From positions 590,955-654,954 of the forward strand of contig NZ_FNHV01000002.1 of assembly GCF_900103585.1 (NCBI RefSeq): DNA of 64,000 nt. The letters run 5' to 3'. This document shows, in pieces, positions 16,897 through 26,348 of this stretch. The notes beneath the pieces were generated by a model that was not told the origin of the DNA, did not search any database, and was given only the letters and a program-made list of their open reading frames with translations. Positions within the stretch are counted from its first letter, which is position 1, and the number at the start of each line of letters is the position of its first letter. The translations under genes were made by a program, and so were the position numbers. Source of the stretch: Streptomyces sp. cf386. GTDB taxonomy: Bacteria; Actinomycetota; Actinomycetes; Streptomycetales; Streptomycetaceae.

Positions 16897-18330
16897 GTGA
16901 GCAACGCGCAGTTCGAGACGTATGGCCCGAGCCCGGCCGGCCATGAGCCGCGGGCGTACGGCGGCTTCGACCCGTACAGCGCCCAGACGCTGGCGTACGG
17001 GGTCCAGGGGGTGCAGGGGGCCCATGGTCCGTACGGGATGCGTACGGACAGTTACCGTCCCGCGTACGAGATGCACGGGATGCACGGGGCGTACGAGGCG
17101 TACGACGCGTACGAGGCGAACGAGGACACGTACGAACCCGCCTATGAGGCCCCCGAGCCGGAGCCCGAGCCGGTTGTGCGCCCGGGGCGTGGTCGGCGGG
17201 CCGCGCATCGGCGCCGGGCGCGGACCGCAGAGCGGGGGGACGGGTCCATGCGCCGGCTCGTACCGCAGGCGCTGGTCGTCGCGTTCCTCGCGGGCGGGAC
17301 GTCGGCCTTCGTCGCCAAGGACAAGGCGATCGAGCTGAGGGTCGACGGCAAGCCGCGCACCCTGCACACCTTCGCGGACGACGTCACCGAACTGCTCAGC
17401 GAGGAGGGCGTGGACGTGGGCGCGCACGATGTGGTGGCGCCCGCTCCCGACGAGCCGCTCGCCAGCGGTGACGAGGTCGCGGTGCGCTACGGGCGGCCCG
17501 TGCGGCTCACGCTCGACGGTCAGCGGCGCCAGGTGTGGACGACGGCGCACACGGTGGAGGCGGCGCTCAGGCAGCTGGGGGTGCGTGCGGAGGGGGCGTA
17601 TCTGTCGACGTCGCGCTCCCGGCGCATCGGGCGCGAGGGGCTCGCGCTGGACGTCCGTACCGAGCGCACGGTGACGATCATGGCGGACGGGCTGGCGCGC
17701 ACCATCCGCACCAACGCGGCGACCGTCGGCGAGGTCGTGGAGCAGGCCGGCATCACGCTGCGCGGGCAGGACACCACGTCCGTCCCGCTCGACACCTTCC
17801 CGCGCGACGGGCAGGCGGTCACGGTCCTCAGGATCACCGGCAGGAAGGAGATCCGCGACGAGGCGATCGACTTCGCCGTGGAGCGGGTCGAGGATCCCGC
17901 GGTCTTCAAGGGCACGGAGGTCGTCGAGCGGGCGGGGGTGCCGGGGCTGAGGCGGATCACGTACTCGCTCCGGATGGTCAACGGCGTCCGGCAGAAGCCA
18001 CGGCGGATCCGGTCCGAGGTGGTGCGGGAGCCTCAGACGCAGATCGTGAAGGTGGGGACGAAGCCGCTGCCGACGTCCGTGCGCGGTGCGGACCGGCTGA
18101 ACTGGCAGGGGCTCGCGGCGTGCGAATCCGGCGGGCGGCCGGACGCGGTGGACTCGTCGGGGACGTACGGCGGGCTGTACCAGTTCGACACCGAGACCTG
18201 GCGGAGCCTCGGAGGGACGGGACGGCCGCAGGACGCACCGGCGGCGGAGCAGACGGCTCGGGCGAAGAAGCTGTATGTGCGGCAGGGGGCGAGTCCCTGG
18301 CCGCATTGCGGGGGACGGTTGCAGGGGTGA
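16897..18330 (+). CDS. rpfB: Resuscitation-promoting factor, RpfB type
   Basis: A 477-residue wall-remodelling enzyme. From the GTG at 16897, about 125 cytoplasmic Tyr/Gly/Glu-rich residues precede one membrane helix (VPQALVVAFLAGGTSAFVA). Then come three DUF348 repeats (about 150-300), a G5 domain (about 315-385, with RITYSLRMVNG), and a C-terminal RPF transglycosylase domain: LNWQGLAACESGGRPDAV holds the catalytic Glu, followed by YGGLYQFDTETWRSLGG and two cysteines (ACES, PHCGG) expected to form a disulphide. It cleaves glycan strands during spore germination or regrowth. The long Tyr-rich cytoplasmic N-terminus is unusual relative to mycobacterial RpfB. Confidence 0.92.
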   Translation: MSNAQFETYGPSPAGHEPRAYGGFDPYSAQTLAYGVQGVQGAHGPYGMRTDSYRPAYEMHGMHGAYEAYDAYEANEDTYEPAYEAPEPEPEPVVRPGRGRRAAHRRRARTAERGDGSMRRLVPQALVVAFLAGGTSAFVAKDKAIELRVDGKPRTLHTFADDVTELLSEEGVDVGAHDVVAPAPDEPLASGDEVAVRYGRPVRLTLDGQRRQVWTTAHTVEAALRQLGVRAEGAYLSTSRSRRIGREGLALDVRTERTVTIMADGLARTIRTNAATVGEVVEQAGITLRGQDTTSVPLDTFPRDGQAVTVLRITGRKEIRDEAIDFAVERVEDPAVFKGTEVVERAGVPGLRRITYSLRMVNGVRQKPRRIRSEVVREPQTQIVKVGTKPLPTSVRGADRLNWQGLAACESGGRPDAVDSSGTYGGLYQFDTETWRSLGGTGRPQDAPAAEQTARAKKLYVRQGASPWPHCGGRLQG

Positions 18331-18437
18331 GGTCCGGCCGCGGGCCTGCGTGCCCTTCGTGCCGCCGGTCCGGTCGGGCGACGCCCGCCCGAGCCCGGCT
18401 GGACAGGCCCCGTCCCTGACCCCCGTACCCTTGTCGG

Positions 18438-19325
18438 GTGAGTAGCCCCACCCCCGACGCCCTCCTTGGCCCCGCCGACATCCGTGAGCTGGCGGCAGCC
18501 CTCGGTGTGCGCCCCACCAAGCAGCGCGGCCAGAACTTCGTGATCGACGCGAACACGGTCCGCCGTATCGTCCGCACTGCGGATGTCCGCCCCGACGACG
18601 TGGTGGTCGAGGTGGGACCGGGGCTCGGCTCCCTCACGCTCGCCCTGCTGGAGGTGGCCGACCGCGTCACCGCCGTGGAGATCGACGACGTACTGGCCGG
18701 CGCGCTTCCCGCCACCATCGCGGCCCGCATGCCGGAGCGCGCCGACCGTTTCGCGCTGGTGCACTCCGACGCGATGCATGTCGCGGAGCTGCCGGGCCCG
18801 CCGCCCACCGCGCTGGTCGCCAACCTCCCCTACAACGTGGCCGTCCCGGTCCTCCTCCACATGCTCGAAGCCTTCCCGAGCATCGAACGCACCCTCGTCA
18901 TGGTGCAGTCGGAGGTCGCGGACCGCCTGGCCGCCGCGCCCGGTTCCAAGGTGTACGGCGTGCCGTCCGTGAAGGCCAACTGGTACGCCGAGGTCAAGCG
19001 GGCCGGCGCCATCGGGCGCAACGTCTTCTGGCCCGCCCCGAACGTCGACAGCGGCCTGGTCGCCCTGACCCGCCGCACCGAGCCGCTCAAGACCACCGCC
19101 TCCAGGCGCGAGGTCTTCGCCGTCATCGACGCCGCCTTCGCCCAGCGCCGCAAGACACTGCGCGCCGCACTCGCCGGCTGGGCGGGTTCGGCGGCTGCCG
19201 CCGAGACGGCCCTCGTCGCGGCGGGCGTCTCCCCGCAGGCCCGCGGAGAGGCGCTGACGGTCGAGGAGTTCGCCCGCATCGCGGAGCACAAGGCAGCCGC
19301 CGCCCAGCACAAGGAGTCCGAGTAA
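18438..19325 (+). CDS. ksgA: 16S rRNA dimethyladenosine transferase
   Basis: A 295-residue RsmA/KsgA enzyme that dimethylates two adjacent adenosines near the 3' end of 16S rRNA. The start [18 protein letters not shown], the SAM-binding [16 protein letters not shown], the acidic VTAVEIDD, and the catalytic [11 protein letters not shown] are all present. The GTG at 18438 follows GTCGGGTG-type sequence. Its stop codon immediately abuts the GTG of ispE, so the two are coupled. Confidence 0.95.
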   Translation: MSSPTPDALLGPADIRELAAALGVRPTKQRGQNFVIDANTVRRIVRTADVRPDDVVVEVGPGLGSLTLALLEVADRVTAVEIDDVLAGALPATIAARMPERADRFALVHSDAMHVAELPGPPPTALVANLPYNVAVPVLLHMLEAFPSIERTLVMVQSEVADRLAAAPGSKVYGVPSVKANWYAEVKRAGAIGRNVFWPAPNVDSGLVALTRRTEPLKTTASRREVFAVIDAAFAQRRKTLRAALAGWAGSAAAAETALVAAGVSPQARGEALTVEEFARIAEHKAAAAQHKESE

Positions 19326-20234
19326 GTGAGCGCGAGCGTCACCGTCCGGGTCCCCGCCAAGGTCAACGTCCAGCTCGCGGTCGGCGCCGCCCGCCCCGAC
19401 GGCTTTCACGACCTGGCCAACGTCTTCCTCGCCGTCGGCCTGTACGACGAGGTCACCGTGACCCCCTCGCCCGACGGCCTGCGCGTCACCTGTGACGGCC
19501 CGGACGCCGATCAGGTGCCCCTCGACCGTACGAACCTCGCCGCCCGCGCGGCCGAGGCGCTCGCCGCGCACTACGGGCGTACGCCCGACGTGCATCTGCA
19601 CATCGCCAAGGACATCCCGGTCGCCGGCGGCATGGCGGGCGGCAGTGCGGACGGTGCGGGGGCGCTGCTCGCGTGCGACGCGCTGTGGGGCACCCGGGCC
19701 TCCCGTGCGGAACTCCTCGACATCTGCGCCGAGTTGGGCAGTGACGTGCCGTTCAGCCTGGTCGGGGGCGCCGCGCTCGGCACTGGGCGGGGCGAGCAGC
19801 TCCGTACGCTCGACGTGGGCGGTGCCTTCCACTGGGTGTTCGCGATGGCCGGCCGGGGGCTGTCCACGCCCGCCGTCTTCCGGGAGTTCGACCGGCTCGC
19901 CGAGGGCACGGACATCCCCGAGCCCGTCGCCTCCCGGCCGCTGCTGGACGCCCTCGCGAAGGGCGACCCCGACGCGCTCGCCGCGGCCGTCTCCAACGAC
20001 CTCCAGCCCGCCGCGCTCTCCCTCTTCCCGGAGCTCGCCGACACGCTCGCCGCAGGCCGTGGCGCGGGCGCGCTCGCGGCACTCGTCTCCGGCTCGGGAC
20101 CGACCACGGCGTTCCTCGCCCGTGATCCCGAGTCCGCGGAGAAGGTGGCCGAAACCCTACGGTTGTCGGGCACTTGTCGGGCGGTGCGTACGGCGTCGGG
20201 GCCCGTTCCGGGTGCCACCGTACTGTCTGCATAA
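19326..20234 (+). CDS. ispE: 4-diphosphocytidyl-2-C-methyl-D-erythritol kinase
   Basis: A 302-residue GHMP kinase of the MEP isoprenoid pathway; it phosphorylates CDP-methylerythritol. The N-terminal VRVPAKVNVQLAVGAARPDGFHDL and the ATP-binding glycine-rich loop IPVAGGMAGGSADGAGALLA are characteristic, and LVSGSGPTTAF is the third GHMP motif. It starts directly after the ksgA stop. No terminator hairpin is obvious downstream; a 203-bp gap with short palindromes follows. Confidence 0.95.
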   Translation: MSASVTVRVPAKVNVQLAVGAARPDGFHDLANVFLAVGLYDEVTVTPSPDGLRVTCDGPDADQVPLDRTNLAARAAEALAAHYGRTPDVHLHIAKDIPVAGGMAGGSADGAGALLACDALWGTRASRAELLDICAELGSDVPFSLVGGAALGTGRGEQLRTLDVGGAFHWVFAMAGRGLSTPAVFREFDRLAEGTDIPEPVASRPLLDALAKGDPDALAAAVSNDLQPAALSLFPELADTLAAGRGAGALAALVSGSGPTTAFLARDPESAEKVAETLRLSGTCRAVRTASGPVPGATVLSA

Positions 20235-20437
20235 AACCCCCACAGTATCTCCACCAGGGGCAATGCAACTCCCAGATCTGCATAGATATGCGGGGCAAGT
20301 GTTAGCTAGTTCACGGTAGTTGATTGTTCGACATCACCCTTCATGGTCCCTTTCACGCCACTCTGCGTCATGGAATCGGCTGGCATGATCGGCCCTCCCC
20401 GGTCCTCCGTTACCGGTGGTACCTCTGAGGAGTCCCC

Positions 20438-21217
20438 ATGGGGCACATGGACCACTTCAGCGCCGGATGGGTCACTCCCGTCCTCTCCTACGCGATGGCC
20501 TGCGTCGGCTCGGCCCTCGGACTGCGCTGCACCGTCAGGGCACTTGAGGCGGACGGCGCCTCCAAGCGGAACTGGCTGCTGCTCGCCTCCCTCGCCATCG
20601 GCTCCGGCATCTGGACCATGCACTTCGTCGCCATGATGGGCTTCAGCGTCGACGGCACCCCGATCCGCTTCGACGTCCCGATCACCGTCCTGAGCCTGCT
20701 GATGGCCGTCGCCGTGGTCGCGGCCGGCGTCTTCACCGCCGGATACGGCCGCTCGCGCGTGATGTCGGTCGTGCTCGGCGGACTCGGCACCGGCCTCGGC
20801 GTCGCCGCCATGCACTACACCGGCATGGCCGCGCTCAACCTGCACGGCGAGGTCGACTACGACCCGATGCTCGTCATCGCCTCCGTCGCGATCGCCGTCG
20901 TCGCCGCCACCGCCGCGCTGACGCTCACGCTGGTGGTGCGCGGATCCGTGCTGGCCGCCGTCGCCGCGCTGGTCATGGGGCTCGCGGTGAGCAGCATGCA
21001 CTACACCGCGATGTACGCCGTGAGCATCTCCCTCGCGCCCAGCAGCGCGGAGTTGCCGGGGGCCACCGCCACGGAGTTCATCTTTCCGTTGGCGGTGCTG
21101 CTCGGGTCGTTCCTGTTCCTGGCCGCGGCGTACGTTGCGCTGTCGCCGACGGGTAAGCGGCACGAGTCCGCCGCTGCGGCGGAGTTGCTCCGCGAGGTTG
21201 AGCTGACGACGGCGTAG
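20438..21217 (+). CDS. MHYT-domain integral membrane protein
   Basis: A 259-residue membrane protein with seven predicted helices. It carries the repeated MHYT-type motifs MHFVAM, MHYTGM and MHYTAM, each at the outer end of a helix. MHYT domains are proposed to coordinate copper and to sense O2, CO or NO. In many bacteria they are fused to GGDEF/EAL domains; here only a 25-residue hydrophilic tail follows, so any signal output must use a partner. ATG 20438 has TGAGGAG eight bases upstream. No neighbouring partner is evident. Confidence 0.88.
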   Translation: MGHMDHFSAGWVTPVLSYAMACVGSALGLRCTVRALEADGASKRNWLLLASLAIGSGIWTMHFVAMMGFSVDGTPIRFDVPITVLSLLMAVAVVAAGVFTAGYGRSRVMSVVLGGLGTGLGVAAMHYTGMAALNLHGEVDYDPMLVIASVAIAVVAATAALTLTLVVRGSVLAAVAALVMGLAVSSMHYTAMYAVSISLAPSSAELPGATATEFIFPLAVLLGSFLFLAAAYVALSPTGKRHESAAAAELLREVELTTA

Positions 21218-21243
21218 GTCCTGCCGCTGTCGGTTGTCGCCCG

Positions 21244-21292
21244 TCTGCGGACCCGTCGTGGCTGGTCGCGCAGTTCCCCGCGCCCCTTACGG
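21244..21292. repeat. Streptomyces intergenic repeat, short form
   Basis: The stretch contains CGTCGTGGCTGGTCGCGC followed by CCCCGCGCCCCTTACGG. A longer copy lies in opposite orientation at 45773-45846. Both occupy gaps between genes. I recall this sequence as a very common dispersed intergenic element in Streptomyces. Confidence 0.65.
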
Positions 21293-21398
21293 CGTTGTCG
21301 AACCGCAGTGGATTGGCTCGACTCGCTTGCCCCTTCGGAACACCGATCGGCCTAAGCCCGCCGCAGATACGTTCCCCCCTGAACGAGGTCTCCCTCCC

Positions 21399-23393
21399 AT
21401 GCGCCTTCCCCGCACCTCCGCCCGACTGCGCCCCAGATCCGTCCGGGCGAAGATCGTCTCCCTGCTGATGCTGCCCATCGTGTCCCTCATGGCGCTGTGG
21501 GGCTTCGCCGCTGTGACGACCGTGGCCGGTATCGGCGACTCCGAGCGTGCCAAGGACGTCAACTCCGAACTCCTCGCCCCCGTCGGCGACTTCGTCACCG
21601 CGCTGCAGGCCGAGCGGGCCGCCGCTATGCGGTACGCGACCGCCCCCGAGGACTTCACCGAGGCCCGGAAGGCCACGGACAAGGCCGCCACCGCCCTGCT
21701 GAACGGCATCAACGCCTCCAGCTCGGACGCCGCCCTCCTCGACGCGAGCCTGCCCGGGCGCATCGAGCGGCTGGAGAGCGACGCCGGAAGCCTGGCGCGG
21801 CTGCGTACCGAGGCCACCGCGAAGAAGGCGGCGGCGCCCTCGGCCGCGTACACCGCCTACTCGGCGATCGTCGAGCACGCCTTCGCCGTCACCGGCGCGC
21901 TCACCGACGACCGTGGCACCGACGCCGCCTCGGAGGCGCGCGTGGTGCTCGAACTCGCCCGCGCGCGGGAGGCGCTGGCCCGCGAGCAGGCGCTCCTGGG
22001 CGCCGCCGACGCGCGCGGGACGCTGAGCCGGGGTGAGTACGCGCTGTTCGTGGGCGCCGTCGCCACCCGGCGCGAGCTGCTGAAGTCCGCGGTCGCCGAC
22101 CTGAAGGCCGGGCACCGGACGGCGTACGAGGAGGTCCTGAACGGCGACGAGTACGCGCGCGTGCAGGCCGTTGAGAACCGGGTGCGCGCTGCCGGTCCCG
22201 GTGCGGCGGCCGTGACGGGCACGGCGCTCGGGGGCTGGGACACGGCGGCGTCCGGTGTGCTGGCGGGGCTGACCGAGGCCGAGACGGGGGCCGGTACGGG
22301 GGCCACCGCGCAGGCCGACCCGTTCGGCTGGGACACCCTCGGCGCCTCGGGCGTGGCGGTGGTGCTCGGCCTGGTCGGTGTGCTGCTGTCGCTGCTGGTC
22401 TCCGTGCTGGTCGGGCGCGGGCTCATCGTCGAGCTGCTCGACCTGCGCAACGACGCCCTGGAGGTGGCCGGCCGCCGCCTCCCGCAGGCCATGCGCAAGC
22501 TGCATGCCGGTCAGGGCGTCGACATCGACGCCGAGGCGCCCATGCGACGCCTGGTCGGCGACGAACTGGCCCAGGTCGGCACGGCGCTCACCGCGGTGCA
22601 GCGCGCGGCGCTGAAGGCCGCGAGCGAGCGGGCCGAGCTGCTGAGCGGGATCTCCGGGGTGTACGTCAGCCTGGCGCGCCGCAGCCAGGTGCTGCTGCAC
22701 CGTCAGCTGGACCTGCTGGAGGGGATGCAGCGGCGCCGGCAGGACCCGGCGGAGCTGCAGGACCTGTACCGCGTCGACTACCTGGCGACCCGGATGCGCC
22801 GGCACTCCGAGAGCCTGCTGATCCTGTCCGGCATCGCGCCGGGCCGTGGCTGGCGCGACCCGATTCCGCTGGCGGACGTGCTGCGTGCGGCCGTCGCCGA
22901 GATCGAGAGCGGGCAGCGGGTGCAGATCTGGGCGGTGCCGAGGGTGTCGCTGGTGGGCGGCTCGGTCGCCGACGTCATCCATCTCCTCGCCGAACTGGTC
23001 GAGAACGCCACGGCGTTCTCCCCGCCGAGCACCCAGGTGCAGCTGCGCGCGGCCCGGATGCGGGAGGGGCTCCTCGTCGAGGTCGAGGACAGCGGTTTCG
23101 GCATGAACGAGGAGGCCCTCGCCGAGGCCAACCGCAAGATCCAGTCCGAGAAGGTCGACCTCCTCGACGCCAAGCAGATCGGCCTGTTCGTGGTGAACCG
23201 GCTGCGCGAGCGGCAGGGGCTGCGCGTCGAGCTGCGGGCGTCGCCGAACGGCGGGGTCACGGCCGCCCTCCTGGTCCCCGAGGGCCTGCTGCGTGACGAC
23301 ATGCCGGTGGGCGAGGAAGCGGTGCACGGGCGCGGTCTGGCCCCGGCGTCGGCGCTGATCCCGCAGCAGCGGGTGGACGGGGCCGGAGCCTGA
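21399..23393 (+). CDS. Conservon-type (CvnA-like) sensor histidine kinase with nitrate/nitrite-sensing-like domain
   Basis: A 664-residue membrane sensor. The ATG at 21399 has GAGG upstream. A first membrane helix (residues about 20-42) leads to a roughly 270-residue extracytoplasmic helical region with LQAERAAAMRYA, typical of NIT domains. A second helix (about 320-345) follows, then a HAMP-like linker and a kinase core. The ATPase N-box is HLLAELVENATAFSPP and the G-box is EDSGFGM. The dimerisation region (VLLHRQLDLLEGMQ, DYLATRMRRHSESLLIL) follows the CvnA pattern rather than the classic H-box. CvnA normally heads an operon with roadblock, DUF742 and GTPase genes; none follows here, so it is orphaned. 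Confidence 0.85.
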   Translation: MRLPRTSARLRPRSVRAKIVSLLMLPIVSLMALWGFAAVTTVAGIGDSERAKDVNSELLAPVGDFVTALQAERAAAMRYATAPEDFTEARKATDKAATALLNGINASSSDAALLDASLPGRIERLESDAGSLARLRTEATAKKAAAPSAAYTAYSAIVEHAFAVTGALTDDRGTDAASEARVVLELARAREALAREQALLGAADARGTLSRGEYALFVGAVATRRELLKSAVADLKAGHRTAYEEVLNGDEYARVQAVENRVRAAGPGAAAVTGTALGGWDTAASGVLAGLTEAETGAGTGATAQADPFGWDTLGASGVAVVLGLVGVLLSLLVSVLVGRGLIVELLDLRNDALEVAGRRLPQAMRKLHAGQGVDIDAEAPMRRLVGDELAQVGTALTAVQRAALKAASERAELLSGISGVYVSLARRSQVLLHRQLDLLEGMQRRRQDPAELQDLYRVDYLATRMRRHSESLLILSGIAPGRGWRDPIPLADVLRAAVAEIESGQRVQIWAVPRVSLVGGSVADVIHLLAELVENATAFSPPSTQVQLRAARMREGLLVEVEDSGFGMNEEALAEANRKIQSEKVDLLDAKQIGLFVVNRLRERQGLRVELRASPNGGVTAALLVPEGLLRDDMPVGEEAVHGRGLAPASALIPQQRVDGAGA

Positions 23394-23484
23394 CGCCGTA
23401 CTCACAAGTAGGGCTTCTTTGCCCGATCTTCACACGAATGTACTGCGATCGGAGTACGCGTGGGGCGGGTGGGGAGGCTAGGGT

Positions 23485-23502
23485 CGCTTGACGTTTCAAG
23501 CG
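23485..23502. promoter_or_regulatory. Palindrome upstream of the amidase gene
   Basis: CGCTTGA-CGTT-TCAAGCG, a perfect 7-bp inverted repeat with a 4-bp spacer, 58 bp before the GTG of the amidase. It could be an operator; no regulator is known to me for this site. Confidence 0.35.
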
Positions 23503-23559
23503 TCGGGCTCCCCCCCCGCTCGACGCTGTCATCTGCACTTCTGGAAGGCGTACTTCCCC

Positions 23560-24681
23560 GTGTCCGAAACCCCCACCCCCGCCCAGCCGTCCCACCGTAG
23601 AAAGCGCTCGCTCTCCCGGCGCGGCGTGATCGCCGCCGGTGGTGCGGTGGCCGCCGGTGCCGCGGTGACGCCGATGGTGTTCGCGGCGACCGACTCCGGC
23701 GAAACGGACAACTCGGCCGCCGGCTCCGGCGATTCCGGTACGACGGCGGAGAAGTTCCCCGCCACCCGCACCGAGGCCGCCACCGGCACCGGCGAGGCCA
23801 CCACCGCCTTCGCCGCCTCCTACGTCGGTGTGCGCTGGTCCGGTGCGAAGGAGGGCGCCGCCATCCGCCTCGCGGACGGCAACTGGCAGACCCTCGCGAG
23901 CGGCTGCGCGACCGTCGAGGACGGCGGCACGGCCCTGGTCGCCGCCCAGAACGCCACCGCGTACGAGGTGAAGGCCCCGACCGACCTCGACGGCGTGCAC
24001 TCGCTGGCGATCGACACCACCGACGGCCCCGACCGCACCTTCAAGGTGCCGAGCGAGCCCACGCGCGTGCGTGGCGTGCGTTACCTCTCGCGGCCGGCCT
24101 GGGGCGCCGACGAGTCCAAGCGGTTCAAGGCGGACGGCTCGGTCAACTCGCCCGAGACGTACTACCCGCTGCAGATCATCACGGTCCACCACACGGCGAC
24201 GCCGAACGCCGACCCCGACCCGGCCGCGACGGTGCGCGCGATCTACGAGTACCACGCGATCACCAACGACTGGGGCGACATCGGCTACCACTTCCTCATC
24301 GACGAGGCCGGCAACGTCTACGAGGGCCGCTACTCCGGCGACGACGGCATCCCCGCCTTCAACCCGGACGGCGACCTCGTCACCGGCTTCCACTCCGTGG
24401 GCTACAACTCCGGCGCCCTCGGCATAGCCCTGATCGGCAACCTCGACGCGCAGGGCCCCACCGAGGCCGCCAAGGCCTCCCTGATCCGGCTGATCAAGGT
24501 GATCTCCCGGTTCAAGGGCCTGGACCCGCAGGCGAAGGTCACGTACACCAACCCCGTCAACGGCACGAAGAAGGACACGAACGTGGTCGGCGGTCACCGC
24601 GACTACTTCGCCACCGAGTGCCCCGGCCAGGTCATGTACGACCTCCTCGCCGAGGTCCGCGCGGCGGCCGCCCGCCGCTGA
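23560..24681 (+). CDS. Tat-exported N-acetylmuramoyl-L-alanine amidase (PGRP type)
   Basis: A 373-residue secreted enzyme from the GTG at 23560. The N-terminus carries a Tat signal: SLSRRGVIAAGGAVAAGAAV with the twin arginines. Residues about 200-365 form an amidase_2/PGRP domain: VHHTATPN gives the first zinc His, GGHRDYFATECPG gives the second His and the Cys ligand, and GDIGYHFLIDEAGNVYEGR is the central motif. It cuts the bond between MurNAc and L-Ala in peptidoglycan. Family members in Streptomyces are usually 350-900 residues. A bidirectional terminator separates it from the convergent subtilisin gene. Confidence 0.92.
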   Translation: MSETPTPAQPSHRRKRSLSRRGVIAAGGAVAAGAAVTPMVFAATDSGETDNSAAGSGDSGTTAEKFPATRTEAATGTGEATTAFAASYVGVRWSGAKEGAAIRLADGNWQTLASGCATVEDGGTALVAAQNATAYEVKAPTDLDGVHSLAIDTTDGPDRTFKVPSEPTRVRGVRYLSRPAWGADESKRFKADGSVNSPETYYPLQIITVHHTATPNADPDPAATVRAIYEYHAITNDWGDIGYHFLIDEAGNVYEGRYSGDDGIPAFNPDGDLVTGFHSVGYNSGALGIALIGNLDAQGPTEAAKASLIRLIKVISRFKGLDPQAKVTYTNPVNGTKKDTNVVGGHRDYFATECPGQVMYDLLAEVRAAAARR

Positions 24682-24700
24682 CCCGAGCGAACACGGCGAT

Positions 24701-24729
24701 GCGCCCCGGGGATCCGCTCCCCGGGGCGC
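24701..24729. terminator. Bidirectional terminator between amidase and subtilisin genes
   Basis: A perfect 12-bp GC-rich stem: arms 24701-24712 (GCGCCCCGGGGA) and 24718-24729 with a 5-base loop. It sits 20 bases after one stop and 21 bases after the convergent one. Confidence 0.85.
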
Positions 24730-24749
24730 AGTGCTCTGCGGACCCTTGG

Positions 24750-26348
24750 TCAGAAGGTCAGCTTCCAGCTGTTGATGTAGCCCGTGTCCGCGCTGTAGAC
24801 GTCCTGGACCTTCAGCTGCCAGGTGCCGTTGACGGTCGTCTCGCTGGACGCGTCCACCGTGTACGTGGCGTCGACGTTGTCCGTCGAGTCGGAGGAGCTG
24901 CTGCTCTTCAGGCGGTAGGTCGAGCCGTCCGGCGCGACCAGGTCGATCACCAGGTCGCCGCGGTAGGTGTGGACGATGTTGACGTACACCGAGAGGTCGC
25001 TGGGCGCGCTGCCGGTGAGGCCGCTGACGGTGACCGGCGAGTAGACGGCCGAGCCCGCGTCCGGGATGGAGACGTCGGTGGCCGACTCGAAGCTGCTGCC
25101 CGTGTCGCCGCCGTCGTCGTCCCCGGCCGGGGTGACCTGGAGCAGCAGGTTGGGGCTGCCGGTGCCGACGCTGGTCAGCGTGCCGGACGACGCCGCCGAG
25201 GTCAGCGCCGAGGCGACCGCTGAGGGCGAGGCGCTCGGGTTCTCGCCGAGGTAGACGGCCGCGGCGCCGGCGACGTGCGGGGACGCCATCGACGTACCCG
25301 AGTAGGTCGCGGTGCCGGAGTCGGAGGCGTTGGACGCCGACGTGATGCTCGATCCGGGCGCGAACAGGTCCAGTACGGAGCCGTAGTTGGAGAACGACGA
25401 CCGTGCGTCGGCGCTGGTCGAGGCGCCCACGGTGAGCGCGGCCGAGACGCGGGCCGGGGAGTTGGAGGAGGCGTTGGTGTTGTCGTTGCCCGCCGCGACC
25501 GCGTAGGTGATGCCGGCCGCGATGGAGTTCTCGACCGCCTCGTCGAGCACCGAGTCGGCGTCGCCGCCCAGCGACATGTTGGCGACGGCCGGGAACTGTG
25601 CGTTCTCGGTCACCCAGTCGATGCCCGCGACCACGCCGTCGGTCGTGCCGGAACCGTCGTCGTCGAGGACCCGCACGGCGACGATGTCCGCGTCCTTGGC
25701 GACGCCGTACGTCGATCCCGCGACGGTGCCCGCCACGTGCGTGCCGTGCCCGTTGCCGTCCTGGGCGGTGGAGTCGCCGTCCACGGCGTCGTAGCCGTAG
25801 GAGGCCCGGCCGCCGAAGTCGCTGTGGGTGATGCGGACGCCGGTGTCGATGATGTACGCCGTCACACCGCTGCCCGCGCTGTCCGGGTAGGTGTACGACG
25901 AGGACAGCGGCAGGTCGGCCTGGTCGATGCGGTCCAGGCCCCAGGTCGGGTTGGTCTGGGTGCCGTTGATGTGGACCGTCTTGTTCTGGACGACCCGCTC
26001 GACGGCCGGGTCGGCGGCCAGCCGCTTGGCCTCGGCCTCGCTCATCTCGGTCGCGTAGCCGTTGAGCGCGCTCTTGTACGTGCGCTCGACCTCGGCGCCG
26101 TACCGGTTCGCGAGCGCCTTGCCCTTGGCGGAGGCGGCGGGGAAGCCGGCGTTGTCCTTGAGGGTGACGATGTAGCTGTCCTTGATGACGCCGGGGGCGT
26201 CGGCGCCCTGGACGACGCCCTCGGCGGGGGCGGCCGAGGCGGGGGCGGTGGTGGCGGCGCCCACGGCGAACAGGGCCGCTGCCGAGACGAGCGCGGCGAG
26301 GCCGGCGCGTCTGCGGCGGGACATGGGGGCGTGCTGCACGAACGACAT
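24750..26348 (-). CDS. Secreted subtilisin-like serine protease with C-terminal P domain
   Basis: A 532-residue S8 peptidase. After a signal peptide (RRAGLAALVSAAALFAVGAA...ASA) comes an I9 inhibitor propeptide (SYIVTLKDNAG ... ADPAVERVVQNKTV), then the catalytic domain with Asp in AYIIDTGV, His in GNGHGTHVAGTV, the oxyanion region, and Ser in SGTSMASPHVAG. A short Asp/Gly linker precedes a P/proprotein-convertase domain (about 415-532) ending GYINSWKLTF. Proteinase-K-like proteases with this add-on are typical Streptomyces secreted enzymes. ATG 26348 is used; ATG 26324 is possible. It converges with the amidase gene. Confidence 0.92.
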   Translation of the reverse strand: MSFVQHAPMSRRRRAGLAALVSAAALFAVGAATTAPASAAPAEGVVQGADAPGVIKDSYIVTLKDNAGFPAASAKGKALANRYGAEVERTYKSALNGYATEMSEAEAKRLAADPAVERVVQNKTVHINGTQTNPTWGLDRIDQADLPLSSSYTYPDSAGSGVTAYIIDTGVRITHSDFGGRASYGYDAVDGDSTAQDGNGHGTHVAGTVAGSTYGVAKDADIVAVRVLDDDGSGTTDGVVAGIDWVTENAQFPAVANMSLGGDADSVLDEAVENSIAAGITYAVAAGNDNTNASSNSPARVSAALTVGASTSADARSSFSNYGSVLDLFAPGSSITSASNASDSGTATYSGTSMASPHVAGAAAVYLGENPSASPSAVASALTSAASSGTLTSVGTGSPNLLLQVTPAGDDDGGDTGSSFESATDVSIPDAGSAVYSPVTVSGLTGSAPSDLSVYVNIVHTYRGDLVIDLVAPDGSTYRLKSSSSSDSTDNVDATYTVDASSETTVNGTWQLKVQDVYSADTGYINSWKLTF

